Origin: Acanthochlamys bracteata
Taxonomy: Eukaryota > Streptophyta > Magnoliopsida > Pandanales > Velloziaceae
NCBI GenBank assembly: GCA_019914995.1
Contig: CM034140.1
Location: 3,472,001-3,536,000, forward strand
Reading direction: 5' to 3'
DNA: 64,000 nucleotides
Made by a program: the position numbers and the translations under genes. This document shows, in pieces, positions 36,431-47,998 of the stretch (within the stretch, counting starts at the first letter, position 1; each line of letters begins with the position of its first letter). The notes under the pieces were generated by a model. It saw nothing but the letters and a program-made list of their open reading frames with translations, was not told where the DNA came from and did no database searches.

Positions 36431-36908
36431 AAATCAAATTGAAAGCTTATTACCTGATGAAGCCTCTGCTTTCCCTGCTATGACAAGGGCGTTTAGTATG
36501 GAAGTTTTGCGCAGGTGAAAAAAACTTGTTTTGCATATTTAATCAAAGCCAACATCAATCACCAACTACAGATATAGGTGACTACTTTTTGGTAACAAAT
36601 TATGGTATAATTTGATGCAGCTCAAATGCCAGGGAGCCGTGCACCCATTTCTGGTATAATTTCTTAACATCTATGAACTGTACAGCTCCAGCACTTAAAA
36701 AAAATGACCTTGTTTTCCGAGATTCAATTCACATACTCGCACAGTTCAATCAGGCAGCGGCTTACCTTTTGTGTTTTGTCTTTCAACTAGCTTCTCCCAG
36801 CCCATCAAAGATATATAATCTCATTCTGAAAAGTGTTTAAAATAAAAAAATGTTCTAAAGTTTTTTTTCAAAAATTCGAATTAACTTTTTATCTAACACT
36901 CTCTCCTC
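36431..36908. other. Upstream flank of the mannanase relic
   Basis: AT-rich DNA with no recognisable coding sequence. If the mannanase first exon (signal peptide) survives, it is not identifiable here. Confidence 0.4.
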
Positions 36909-37786
36909 GACACTCCACGTTTACTGTAGACACTCCTTTATATCAACGGCTGTGATTCCGTCAATCAAGATAAAAACACCTCCCTCCCTTCGCACTCACG
37001 TATTCTCTCTGTTTTCATTTCCCTTTTTCTTTCTCATAGTTTCTCCCCCCTCCGGCGAGCCGAGCGGCGAGATTGCACGGTAGGAAGTTCCACTGCAAGA
37101 TGACGATCCCTAGTCATGCGAAGAGTGAAATTCGAATGAGGATCTGAACGTGCGAGCGTGACCGGACAGATCTAACATACATAAGCTGAACGAGGTTTGA
37201 TTTAGAAACCAATAAAATAAATACACCAAACGGATCTGCTTTTCAAACATATTTCAATCCGAAGGTACACGCAGGAAGAAGTGTATTGTTCGAACTCTTC
37301 CCATATTGGAATTTCGATTCCGAAGTTCAATTTTAGAATCAAATCCGCAGATCAATCTCGATTTCGGATGATTTTGATTCGGTTGATTTTTTGTAATTCA
37401 ATTAATTTGTTTTTACTTTTTGTTGATTTTTTTTTCTAAATTTCAATTTACTTTATTTTATGATGTTTTAGTTTTATTTTATTGGTGTATTTATTTATTG
37501 GTTTCTAAATCAAAACTCATTAAGCTAATATATGTTAGATCTGCTTGGTTACACTCACACGTTCAAATTCCCGTTAGGATTTCACTCTTTGCATGAGTAG
37601 GGATTGCTATCTCCTTGAGGAACTTCCTTTCTCGTAATCCCGCCGCTCAGCTCGCCAGAGAGGAAGAGAAACTATGAGAAAGAAAAAAAGAGAAATAAGT
37701 GAGTGCGAAAGAGGGAAGTGTTTTGGTCTTGATTGATGGAATCATAGTCGTTAATGCAAGGGAGTATTTACAGTAAACATAGTGTC
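36909..37786. mobile_element. Element with ~300-bp inverted-repeat arms (foldback or MULE-like)
   Basis: Arms at 36909-37227 and 37484-37786 are imperfect reverse complements, with a 256-bp loop. Matching landmarks include GTTTACTGTA near both ends, TTCCGTCAATCAAGA against its complement, the GCGAGCCGAGCGGC region against GCCGCTCAGCTCGCC, and AACCAATAAAATAAATACAC against GTGTATTTATTTATTGG. It has no coding capacity. The arms are more GC-rich than the surroundings. No clear target duplication was found, so the class is inference. Confidence 0.75.
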
Positions 37787-38226
37787 TAAAAATAAAAAAA
37801 TTTTATATTCCTCCAATATATATATATATATATATATATATGAGTTATTAATATTTCAAATTTTAAAAAATTTTAAAATATTATAAATTTTTATTCAAAA
37901 AAAAATAAAAATAATAGTAAAATAAACATAAAAATTTACCATAAAATTCAATATTATAATTTTGGCAGATACTCAAATAATAGTCAATGGCTCAAAACAG
38001 AACCTGAAATAAAAGTATGGAGAATTCGCACATAAAATGTAGCAGCCATTCAAAAGCAGCACTTAATATAGCTATAAAATTTTGATGGTTACAGACGTTG
38101 AATGATACATACTTATCTAATGTCACGACTAGAAAATTATCTAAGTAGGGAATCGACATTGAAACTCAAACTTAATAAACTCGAGCATCTCCAAAACAGC
38201 AGCTCTGACCAATTGAGTGTTACAGC
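37787..38226. other. TA microsatellite and 3' flank of eIF2-beta copy 1
   Basis: An uninterrupted (TA)n run is at about 37816-37841. From about 37850 the sequence aligns with 41110-41430, the corresponding flank of copy 2, at roughly 80 percent by eye. Confidence 0.6.
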
Positions 38227-40015
38227 TTATTGCCCCGCCTTGCTCCGACCAACTTGTGCTACGCACCCAGCCTTGATAGGTGCTACAGACCTTGCAGAAC
38301 CACATTGCGTAGAACCATAAAATTATCAAAAACGAGAAAAAATATCACCAAAAATAGTGTAGCACGATAAAAACAACTATATATTCATATTAATATTTTC
38401 ACTTAAATAAGTAGACCTGACAAAAAGGATTAACATTATTAAGAACAGAATTCTTTTAAGGCCTCAGAATAGCTTTATGCATCACCAAAAATCAGCCAAT
38501 GTAGGCAAAATGTTGCTGGCATCATCGGCCTATTTGCAATTCTGGGGAAGGTAAAACACAAGAACAAGAATGTCAAAAGGCTCAAAATATTGGCATGTCT
38601 AGCACAACATGCTAAAAATAATAACCATCAGAAAAATAAACAGAAACTCCTATACTATAAACACTTACTACATTCTAAATAGCTGTTCTACATCAAATAC
38701 CTGTGAGGACAGAGTTCAATAAAAAAACAATTCTCACCAGCCTCAGAACAAATTAGCTGCGCAGATTGAACAGATTGAAAATATAATCTTCAAATCTATG
38801 ATCAAGCTTGCATTAAAATATAAATACGTTCACGACTTTGTAATGGCTAGATCTGTCACCTAATAAAAAAGTTGTTATACATATATGCTAAACATAGACC
38901 AAATGGCAACTGAGGTAACAGACATAGAAGTGCACTTTTAGCTGGTCATTCACTTCTTTTAACTTTTTAAACGACCACAACAGTACCATGACTCATATTG
39001 TGTGCTAACTACATGCTATAGTTTGCATGACAAGTCATGAAACTATATCTAGTAATCTAAGACATAACGAATGGAATAAATTTAAAAACGAAGAAAGCAT
39101 GTGTCAAGGAACTTTCAATCTTAATATGAAATACTTACCTCCTCGCATTTATAATCCCGGTCAGATCCTTCTCAAGGATATTCAGAACCCCCAAGAATAA
39201 TGGCTTCTGCCTCCTCAACTTCTGCCATCCGGCCACCTGAATAGTAGGTAAAATGAAGAGTTTGTCAACACATAACCTTCAGCATTATGTTAGTAGTATA
39301 TTTATGGCTATTGTTTATCAGGGTATGAATCTCACCATCAAGGTCCTCTCCATCATCTCTATTATCATTATCAAGGAGAGCACAGAAAAATTCAAGACTC
39401 AGCAACATCGAAGAGCATGCAAAACAGAATATACAAAAGCATGCCAGATAGCTCAAAGGAAACTTTACCGGCTTCTTTTTCTTTTTCTTCATACCCGCAA
39501 AACTAGGTTGTTCCAGAGTATCAGAAACTGCAATGGAACATCTATCAAAATAAAAAAACATTCATAAAAATAACATCAAGCACCAAAACCAACAAAAACT
39601 GTAGTAAGTTTAGCTTCATATACACAATATAAAACTACAAGGTACATACTAAGATTTAGCTATCTTGAGTTTGTACCGGAAAAAATCTCCGTCTTCTCAG
39701 CAAGCTTATCAGCTTCATCGGTAGGGTCTTGTACAACCACCTTTCTTTTTCTTCGCCGGATCGAACGGCGCAAACTAATGAAAATTAACAACCAAAGCAC
39801 AATTAGTAATCAAATCCAAAATCGTAACAGGGTCCAAATTCACACACTGTACCTAGGAGAAAAAGAAGGAATGGAGAAAAAAAGAAAATTCAACATAAGC
39901 AATCAAAGGACAGACAAAGTTTACCTCAATGACGTCGATTTGGTTCTCTTTGCCCTCCGCCATTGTTAATCGATCGAACGACTCACCCCAACAAGAAGTT
40001 TCAAAACCTGAAATC
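37850..40015 (-). repeat. Duplication unit, copy 1
   Basis: First member of a direct duplication. It aligns colinearly with 41110-50993, apart from insertions in copy 2 and a deletion of about 1.7 kb in copy 1 at 38745-38752. Homology stops about 45 bases upstream of the ATG, at the sequence AGTTTCAAAACCTG shared by both copies. Confidence 0.88.
38227..39963 (-). pseudogene. eIF2 subunit beta pseudogene, copy 1
   Basis: eIF2-beta is part of the GTP-dependent factor that brings initiator tRNA to the 40S subunit. Exon remnants: 39925-39963 (MAEGKENQIDVIE, normal GT donor), 39677-39774 (FAPFD, then the Lys run and ADKLAEKTE), 39469-39527 (SDTLEQPSFAG, KKKKKKP), about 39336-39376, 39139-39236 (SDRDY), and 38227-38304 (SVAPIKAG to the stop). 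Lesions: five bases fewer in the Lys run than copy 2 (frameshift), a deletion of about 17 bases removing the fourth acceptor and its exon start, a TGA at 39172-39174 in place of the Trp of the family's PWEGSDRDY, loss of exons 6-8, and AA instead of AG before the last exon. The missing exons carried the core and first zinc-finger cysteines. It is certainly non-functional as eIF2-beta. Confidence 0.92.
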
Positions 40016-41433
40016 CCAAAACCGCGAAACCAAAATCTCACAAATCAGAAAACAAAAAGTGCGGAAACGAATGGAAATTTAGAAATCACTCACGAGATTA
40101 ACGATCGAGAATCGAAAGGCAAACCTAATTTGATGGCAGCGGTGATCAATAGAGCTTTGAGCGCAAACAACAGAGGAAACCCTAGAAACGAACCGATCGA
40201 TGCACGAGAACAATAAAGGCAACCTTTTCTTCACTCTTACTGTGAAGTTAAATACCGGGTTCGTTTGAAATTACTTAAAATAATTTTTATTAAAGTATTT
40301 TTTAATTTAAAAATAAATCTATTTTATTATTTATAAAATAATTAAGTTATATTAATTTTTCTTAAAAATTATAATATAATAAAAATTAATAAAAACAAAA
40401 ATTAAAATAAAATAAAATAATAACTAAATAAATAATACTAAATATGCATATAATGTAAAAAAAAAGACAGACAGAATATGTGTTTACTATAATAAGTTGA
40501 TTGTTAAACATAATAAACTAAATTGTTCTAAAAATTCATATCGAAATAAAAAATTAACTATAATAATTTACTTAGTTCTTGATTCCTCTGTGTACTAGCT
40601 TTCATAGTGGAATTCGTATATTTCTCTTGATATTAGTTATTACTATTTTATTTGATAGTTATCGCTATAGATGATGCGGAAGATAAAAATACAAATGAAA
40701 ACGATGACAGCTATGATGAAGATTTAGTTGTTCATTTAGAGTAGGATGATGAACTTATTTTGGCATTGTTGGATATCCAAATAGATTTTGTACATAATTT
40801 TTTTAACAGAAAAAAAATTGTTGAATTTGTTTTGACCGGAGACCAGTGAGAATGGAAAAGAAGAATGGGGTAACCGAGGAAAAAAAAAAAAAAACAAAGT
40901 ACGAAACGAAAAGCTTTACAATGATTACTATAGATTGGCCACATGAAATAACTAGCGTGTCTACACAATAATCCCTATCGCTGGGGTGATTGTGAGCCAT
41001 CGGAGCCGTCGGTAACGAATCCAACAGCTCAAACATGGAGTGCATGAGTGTGCACACAGAAGTGGAATGTGTGCGCATCCACACCTATATTTAATTATGA
41101 GGTTATAAATATTTTATATTTTTTAAAATTTTAAATTTTTATAAAATATTATAAAATTTTAAATTAAAAAATTAAAATACAATAATAAATAAAAAAATTT
41201 ACCAAATTGCGCAATACTATATTGGCAGATACTCAAATAATAATCATGGTCCATAAATAGAACCTGTAATAAAAGTATGAGGATTTCACATATAAAATGT
41301 AACAGCCTATGCAAAAGGTGCAGCTAATATAGCTATAAATTTTTTATGATTACAGAAGTTGAATTAGAGAAAATTATCTAGTCGTGATTAGAAAATTAAC
41401 AAAGTACAGAATCGACATTGAAACTCAAACTTA
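39964..41433. other. 5' flank of eIF2-beta copy 1 and spacer between copies
   Basis: 39964-40235 looks like the leader and promoter of copy 1, without a counterpart in copy 2 beyond 40015. An AT-rich MITE fragment is at about 40256-40430 (GTTCGTTTGAAATTACTT). 40440-41100 shows nothing identifiable. From 41110 the 3' flank of copy 2 begins. Confidence 0.5.
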
Positions 41434-44280
41434 TGGTATGTTTGGCTCTGCTTTTTTTTTACTTTTATTAAAAAATATATTAAACAGTAAAATGGTGTTC
41501 GGCAAAATTGGTTGCTGTTAAAATAAACTGATTTTGGCTCATAAAAAAATGCATCGATAGAAACACTTTCAAAAAAAGCTATGCGAGGCTTCTCTCGCTG
41601 AGCGTAGGTAATATCCGTTTTGCTCATTATAAGTTAATAAAATTATAATGATATATAAATTCACTATCTGCTCACAGATTTTTCATTTTTATCTCTTCTA
41701 TCTTTCTTTATCTGGCGATTGACAGCGTCATCCCGCGAGCAATTTCTTCAATCTCAACCGATTTCCCTCTTATCAGCATTGAAATTACTTCATTCTTCGT
41801 TCCTTCACCTATTTTTCGCCTTCACCGACTCAATTTCTGCCCAAAATCGCGCATTGCGAATGAATAAGAGCGCGTTTGGCACGGCTTATCATAAGCAGTT
41901 TTTCAATTTTTCTTCATTTCACGTTTTTTAATATATATTTTATAAATATTAAAAAAATTTATTTAAAAATTTTGATAGTATAAAAAAATTCTATGAAGTG
42001 AGATTTTTATTGCATATTTTTATTATTTTTTTGAAGTAAAAAAAAATAGAGCTCGTTTTTTAAAAAAGACAAAAATACCTTTCATTTTAGAAAAGTTCTA
42101 TTTCATAAACACTACCAAATGCCCCCTAAGAATCTTAATCGAGCTCGCGAGCGCGTTGGAATCCTAATCGAGTTTTCTCCCTCCGGCCTACTTCCCACCG
42201 CAGCTAGGAGGGTTCGCCATCACGGTGTTGTTCTTTCAAGGCTCTGAGTATGTGCTTACTGCTTTAATCCATGGCCCAGCTAGCGTTTCCTTCGACTGTG
42301 CGTATATTTTTTTCCTTCTGTCTTTCTTTGTTACTGAAATTTCTAATGATAGTTATGTATTTGTGAATGAAGAAGGGAAATTTTATGATAGCTTTTGTTT
42401 ATTTGTACTGATAGATTATTGAAAGGTGGATATTTTTGTGATTTGATTTTTGAATTTTGTGCTAAATTATGAAAAGGATTGGTCTCTTACTGCAGAAGAT
42501 ATAAACAAAAGTTGGTTTATTTTACTATGAATTGATGAACGGGTAGTTTATCTGATAGTTTAATCATACTTATTGGTACCTTGTTACTAAAAGAGGGAAT
42601 TTTGGATATTGGAATGATTCATTGGTAGCTTTTGATGCTGTGATCTTTTATCAAGTTGATTATCTTGTTTTTGGAAATGAAAGAAATGCCTGATTACCAC
42701 TAAAATGACGATTCTTTTTCAGAAACATAACTAACTAGTTAGAAATTCATTTGATAGTTTACTTGATTTTGCTCTATATAGGGGATTATAATTATTCTGT
42801 ATAAACTTATAGATGGATCTTTTACAGCACTTCTCATTCGCAAGCAATATGTGTTGGCAATATCTTGTGCGCTGCTGGAGTATGTTGTAGAGATTTTTCT
42901 CTATCCAGAAAGTGAAGGAACTTTGGTGGCTTAACATCAATGGTCTTGTCATGGTGGTAGTTACCGAATTCATACGTAAAGCCGTTGTCGTAACAGCTGG
43001 TCCAACGTTCACGCACAAAATTAGAATGTATCACAAAGACCACCATGAGTTAGTTACTCATAGGATTTATTGGTGATTCTCTGTCTGATAAAGTCAATCA
43101 TTTTAGAGTTCCAAAAAGATAATCAGTTTCGGTATATGGTTGATCTTCATTTCTTTATTTTCCTCTCCATGCAATCTCGACTACAATGTAGCCCCTTTGT
43201 TTCGTTCATTAAGTGTAACTAGAAATTTTCTTTTGATGTTGTAATTGACATAATATTTGAACTTGAATATTCATAGAATACATCAGTAGCCAATAGAAGT
43301 CTTTTTGTTCGCCACCTGAAAAAGATTAGATAGGATAATTTACCAGCTTTATAAGTTGATCCTAAATCAGCTATCGACCTTTATGTCTTGAATGGATTTG
43401 GGTTGATTGTTTCGAAATTGGTTCTGCTATTAGATTTTCGCCTTTAAAAGTTTTACTTCTGAGCTTAGGTGTTCCAATTAGTTTCAAGAGATGTTATTAC
43501 TTGTATTGTTAACTTGATATGAATGTTGAGATTGTTTGCTTACTGCTGGCTGGGTGGTGTTCCTTATTAGGTGATATTTTTAACTTGTAATTTGATGTTA
43601 AGATGTTATTGATTGTAACACTTGTCTACTTGATGTTAGGATGTTACTGTCGTCCGGGTTGGTTCTGTCTACACTGGTCTCACTTCATAGTTGTAGTTAT
43701 TTATGGTAAAATATTTAAGATTGCTCTTAAAAATTGCATGCATAAATACTTAAAATGGAAAGCCATATATTGCAAAAAAATACATCTGGAACATGAATTA
43801 TATTATAAAAATTAATTATTATTATATATTAAACAAATAATATTTAAAATTAATTTCATAATATAGTTTTAAATTAAAATAATTTAAAAATACTATTACA
43901 AATTAATAATAATATATTTATTAATAGGTTTAAAAATATTAATATACCAAATATTAAATAAATAAAATTATAAATATGTTATAAAAATTAAATTTAAAAT
44001 TAGATAATATATAAAAATAGATTAAAAAATCTAAAATATATAATTTATTATATACCTAAAGGTATTACAGTCATTACTATGTCATTCACTTATAAGCACA
44101 ATATTAGCTAAATATATTTTCACTTTTTTTAAAAAAAATTTTAGATGGTGAAATTTATCCAGACACTATTCATAGAAACTTTTGAATCAAAAGCTTAACA
44201 ACCATTTTTCTAATCAAAAACATATAAACAACAGCTTTCGTCCAAAAAATTCTAAATCTTAAACTCAGCCGAATATGGCC
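41434..44280. mobile_element. PIF/Harbinger-like insertion in the 3' flank of copy 2
   Basis: 2.85 kb, bounded by TTA duplications (41431-41433 and 44281-44283). The undisturbed site is present in copy 1 near 38171, where ACTCAAACTTAATAAACTC runs through uninterrupted. The terminal repeats are TGGTATGTTTGGCTCTG and, inward from the right, GGCCATATTCGGCTGAG. It contains a younger AT-rich MITE (41870-42126). No transposase domain is recognised. A minus-strand frame at 42834-43046 is the only coding-like part. Confidence 0.85.
41870..42126. mobile_element. AT-rich MITE, nested
   Basis: Ends GCGTTTGGCACGGCTT and, at the right, AAACACTACCAAATGCCCCC. The interior has the family's TTTTAATATATATTTTATAA and ATTTTTATTATTTTTTTG tracts. 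It lies inside the 41434-44280 element, so it is younger. Confidence 0.7.
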
Positions 44281-44360
44281 TTAATAAACTCGAGCATCTC
44301 CAAAACAACTGCTCCGACCAATAGAGTGTTACCGCTTATTGCCCCACCTTGCACCGACCA

Positions 44361-44910
44361 AGGGTGGCAATTCGGATTCCTGGATCGGTTCCGGATCGAT
44401 CCTTATAATAACCGGGTCAAAATTGTTCAATCCTAATCCGACCCATTTATTTATATGGGTCAAAATTATCAACCCTAATCTAATCTATTTATAACCGGGT
44501 CAAATTCGGATCGACCCATTTAATAATTAAAATTATTAAAATAAAAATAATAAATTTTAATTTTAATAATAATATATAAAAATTATTAATTATGATATAT
44601 TTAAAAAGAAAAATATTAATTTTGATAAACTTTATAAATTAAATAAAAATTAGTTAAATTAAGATAAATTAATATATATATATATATATATATATACAAA
44701 TTAAATTCAAAGTTTTGGCTATTATTTTCTAATTATCAAGTAATATATATTATATAAATAGTTAAACGGATTAAATGGGTCAATCCGAACCCATTTAAAA
44801 TTTCGGGTCATTTTCGGATCGACCCGAAATCGATCCGAATCTGGCTAAGGGTTGACCCGATCCCAACTTTTTCAGGTTGGTTTCGAGTCGGGTCAAAATT
44901 TGCCACCCCT
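44361..44910. mobile_element. MULE-like MITE inside the last exon of eIF2-beta copy 2
   Basis: 550 bp. The left end is AGGGTGGCAATTCGGA and the inward right end AGGGGTGGCAAATTTTGACC. Subterminal GGGTC/GACCC and GGATCGA tracts are dense at both ends and a TA run lies at about 44668-44694. Copy 1 shows the empty site near 38256 (CGACCAACTTGT). The flanks ACCA and ATCA are the only visible target duplication, shorter than in the related elements. Confidence 0.85.
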
Positions 44911-46624
44911 ATCAAATTGTTCTATATATCCATCCTTGATGGGTGCTACAGACTTTGTAGAAACACACTGCACGAACGATAACGGTATGTTTGGATATAA
45001 GAATAAATAAGAGTAAGATTAAATAAATAAGACTATTAAGGTAGAAACAAGAATAAGAGTAATAATTTAATCTCATCTTGTTTGGATAAAAAGTTTAAAA
45101 TATCCTTTTGTGTTTATTTATAAGTTTTTGTTAGGCAAGCAAGTGTGTCATATGCGGACTTACTGAGGTAATTTTTTGTGTTTTTTGGTTAAGCAAGTAG
45201 CCATTCAACTAGAACTGCAAACTGAATGAGTGTGTCCCATGCCAACTTCTCACTGAGGCAATAACTCTATTCCAGAACACCAGCAAGTAGAAAAATGTAT
45301 AGACCAAGCATTTCGGCAACAACACTTGAAAGGCTAAGTGAATCTCTATAGATTAAAACATGTTCAGCTATGAAATATACATACAACAATATGATAAGCA
45401 ATGTCAAAACGACTACGTAAATGAAGAAAGCAACCAAAACAAGAATCTTTGTCCATTACCTAACAGCATGCCATGAAGTTAGATTCAGATTTTACACTAG
45501 ACGTATATGTTCTAACACAGTAGAATAGGAAAGAACTTATGATGTATATCTCAAGAAAAATTTTCTGCAATTCAAACTAAGAGCAAGCACAAAGAAAACA
45601 CTTGAATAAAAATAAGTAAAAGGAAACCATGAACCAGAACACAACTGCTTAACTACATAAATCTTTGATAACATTGTTCATTCTTCTAATAAAGAAAGCA
45701 TCTCAAGAAATATCCATTACAACTGCATAACCAAACTTGCTTAACTATGCAACATAGCAATTGCGTAACCAATTATGAGAGTGGAACATTACAGCACATA
45801 TGAAAGTGCTCCGTTGATATTAGTGTTATATTTCATCATTGATAGCTCTTGGAGAAGGTGAAGACTGAGGCTCTAATACAGTATACAGTATACACCTTCC
45901 TCTTCCTCATCAATCAGAGCACAACAGATCAAGTGCAAGTGCCAAATTCAACTGACCACCAGCAGCACACTACCGCAATGAATGCTCAGTCAATGAACAG
46001 ATAGCCTGCCAGCAAGAGCTTCACATAGATTCAATATATCAACAATTTCTAGTAGCTAGGAGCAGATGCTGCACAATAATTACATCCATTAATAGAGAGA
46101 TAAAATCAAAGATTGCTTCAGATTATCCTATCGAAGAACAACAGACTAGCTGATGTAAACAATCAAGTGGATGAAGTAGCACTCAACTGGTGTTCCTTTT
46201 CTGTTTGTCAGCTCCAATGGTTGACAGAGCGAAGAAGGAAACCAGAACTTCAACTCCCATTACTCAAGATCTCAACTCCCAGAAAGCTAACCGTAGAAAC
46301 AAAGAAATTCACCATATTAACAAAATCTCTAATTGAAATTTTACAAAAACGAACAAATTTGAGCGATCAGATGAAGATTGTCAAGATCTCGAAATTTTGC
46401 AATCATCTTTTTTTGGAGATACACAGAAGAAGGAATACAACTTATATGGTCGACGGCGACGAGCCAGCAACGCGAAGCTAGGCGCGGCGCAGGCGAGTAG
46501 GGATGAGCAGAGATGAGGCGATGCGAGACAGGCGAAGAGAAAAATAACAGATAAGCAGCATGATAAATAATGAAAAGGTTTGAGAATTATATAACAAATC
46601 CAAATGTTTAATAAACACGGAATT

Positions 46625-46880
46625 GCGCGTGTTTACAAGTGAGGTGAAGTGGAGTTTTTGGGTAAAATAAAGTTTTTAAGAAGTAAATTTAAAAAATAAA
46701 ATTAAAATTAAAATATTTAATAAAAAATAAAATTTTATATTAATTATATATTTATTGTAAGTTTTAAATTTGAATTTTAAAAAAAAATTTATCAATAAAA
46801 AGTTTATTTTAATTTTTGTAAGTATTTTATATTAAAAATGAGTTTAAAAAAGTAGAATTTAGGGTGTTAGTAAACACGCA
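46625..46880. mobile_element. AT-rich MITE, nested
   Basis: Ends GCGCGTGTTTACAAGTG and, inward from the right, GTGCGTGTTTACTAAC. Typical AT interior. Confidence 0.65.
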
Positions 46881-46885
46881 CTTAG

Positions 46886-47137
46886 TGTGCCTTTTTTGGA
46901 ATTATTTATAAAATAATTTTTTTTAAAAATAAGAAGTATTTTTATTTTTTTAAAAATAAGTTTTATTTTTTTATTTTTAAAAAAAATAATAATATATAAA
47001 TAAAAAAATTTTACTACGTAAAATTTTTATATTTTTTTAAATTTTTAAATAATTTTTTATATATTTATAATATATATTAAAAAATATGAAATGAAAGAAA
47101 TTGATAAGCAATGTTTGAAACGCTACGTCAAACGCTT
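46886..47137. mobile_element. AT-rich MITE, nested
   Basis: Starts GTGTGCCTTTTTTGGAATTA, ends with TTTGAAACGCTACGTCAAAC. It abuts the preceding copy, in the same host element. Confidence 0.6.
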
Positions 47138-47739
47138 CCTTAGATTACACCTACAGTGAGGTTTAATAAATTACTCTTAAATAAAAATTAATTAAGAAAA
47201 ATTTTATTCTCTATTAATTATATTAATTCATTACCACACAAAAAGTAACGGAAAGTAATCAATTCACCTACTATCGCTCTTTATTAATCCCAATCCAAAC
47301 CGAGTGAAAACTATCAAGCGAGAAAAAACAAATTACCAAAAATAGTGTTGCACGATCAAAACATTTATATATTCATATTAATTTTTTCACTTAAATAAGT
47401 AGACCTAACCAAAAAGATTAACATATTAAAAGCGGAATTCTTTTAAGGCCTCAGAATAGCTTTATGCATCACCAAAAATCAGCCGATGTAGGCAATATTG
47501 CTGGCATCATCGGCCTATTTGCAATTCTGGGGAAGGTAAAACACAAGAACAAGAATGTCAAAAGGCTCAAAATATTGGCATGTCTAGCACAACATGCTAA
47601 AAATAATAACCATCAGACAAATAAACAGAAACTCTTATACTATAAACAGTTACTACGTTCTAAATAGCTGTTCTACATCAAATACCTGTGAGGACAGACA
47701 GTTCAATAAAAAAACAAATCTCACCAGCCTCCGATTCTA

Positions 47740-47998
47740 GGTGTGTTTATGATTGCTTATACAATAAAATTTTTTTAAAATAAAAAATATTATTTTTTTT
47801 TTTTAAAAACGAATTTTATTTTTTTTATTTTCAAAAAATAATAAAAATATGTAATAAAAAAATTTTATTACATAAAATTTTTTTACACATTCTAAATTTT
47901 TAAATAAATTTTTTAAATATTTATAAAATATGTATTAAAAAATATAAAATAAAAAATTGAAAAATTTTGTTAAAAAAAAAAGCAAAAACAAACGCACC
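47740..47998. mobile_element. AT-rich MITE in the last intron of eIF2-beta copy 2
   Basis: 259 bp with clear terminal repeats: GGTGTGTTTATGATTGCTT at the left and GGTGCGTTTGTTTTTGCTT inward from the right. This copy gives the clearest view of the family's ends. The family may be hAT-like, but no target duplication is clear. Confidence 0.75.

Larger units (their letters stand above)
44983..47304. mobile_element. PIF/Harbinger-like insertion in the last intron of copy 2
   Basis: 2.3 kb with ends CGGTATGTTTGGATATAAG and, inward from the right, CTCGGTTTGGATTGG, flanked by TAA (44980-44982) and TGA (47305-47307, probably a mutated TAA). Copy 1 has a single TAA at the equivalent site near 38317. 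The left subterminal sequence (TAATTTAATCTCAT) matches the element at 20924. It has no transposase domain. Two AT-rich MITEs are nested in its right part. Confidence 0.83.

Noticed and set aside
39253..39567. 104-codon plus-strand frame, with a near-identical one at 50231-50530
   Set aside because: Both are antisense to eIF2-beta exons 3-4 and their introns. The similarity reflects the duplication, not a conserved gene.
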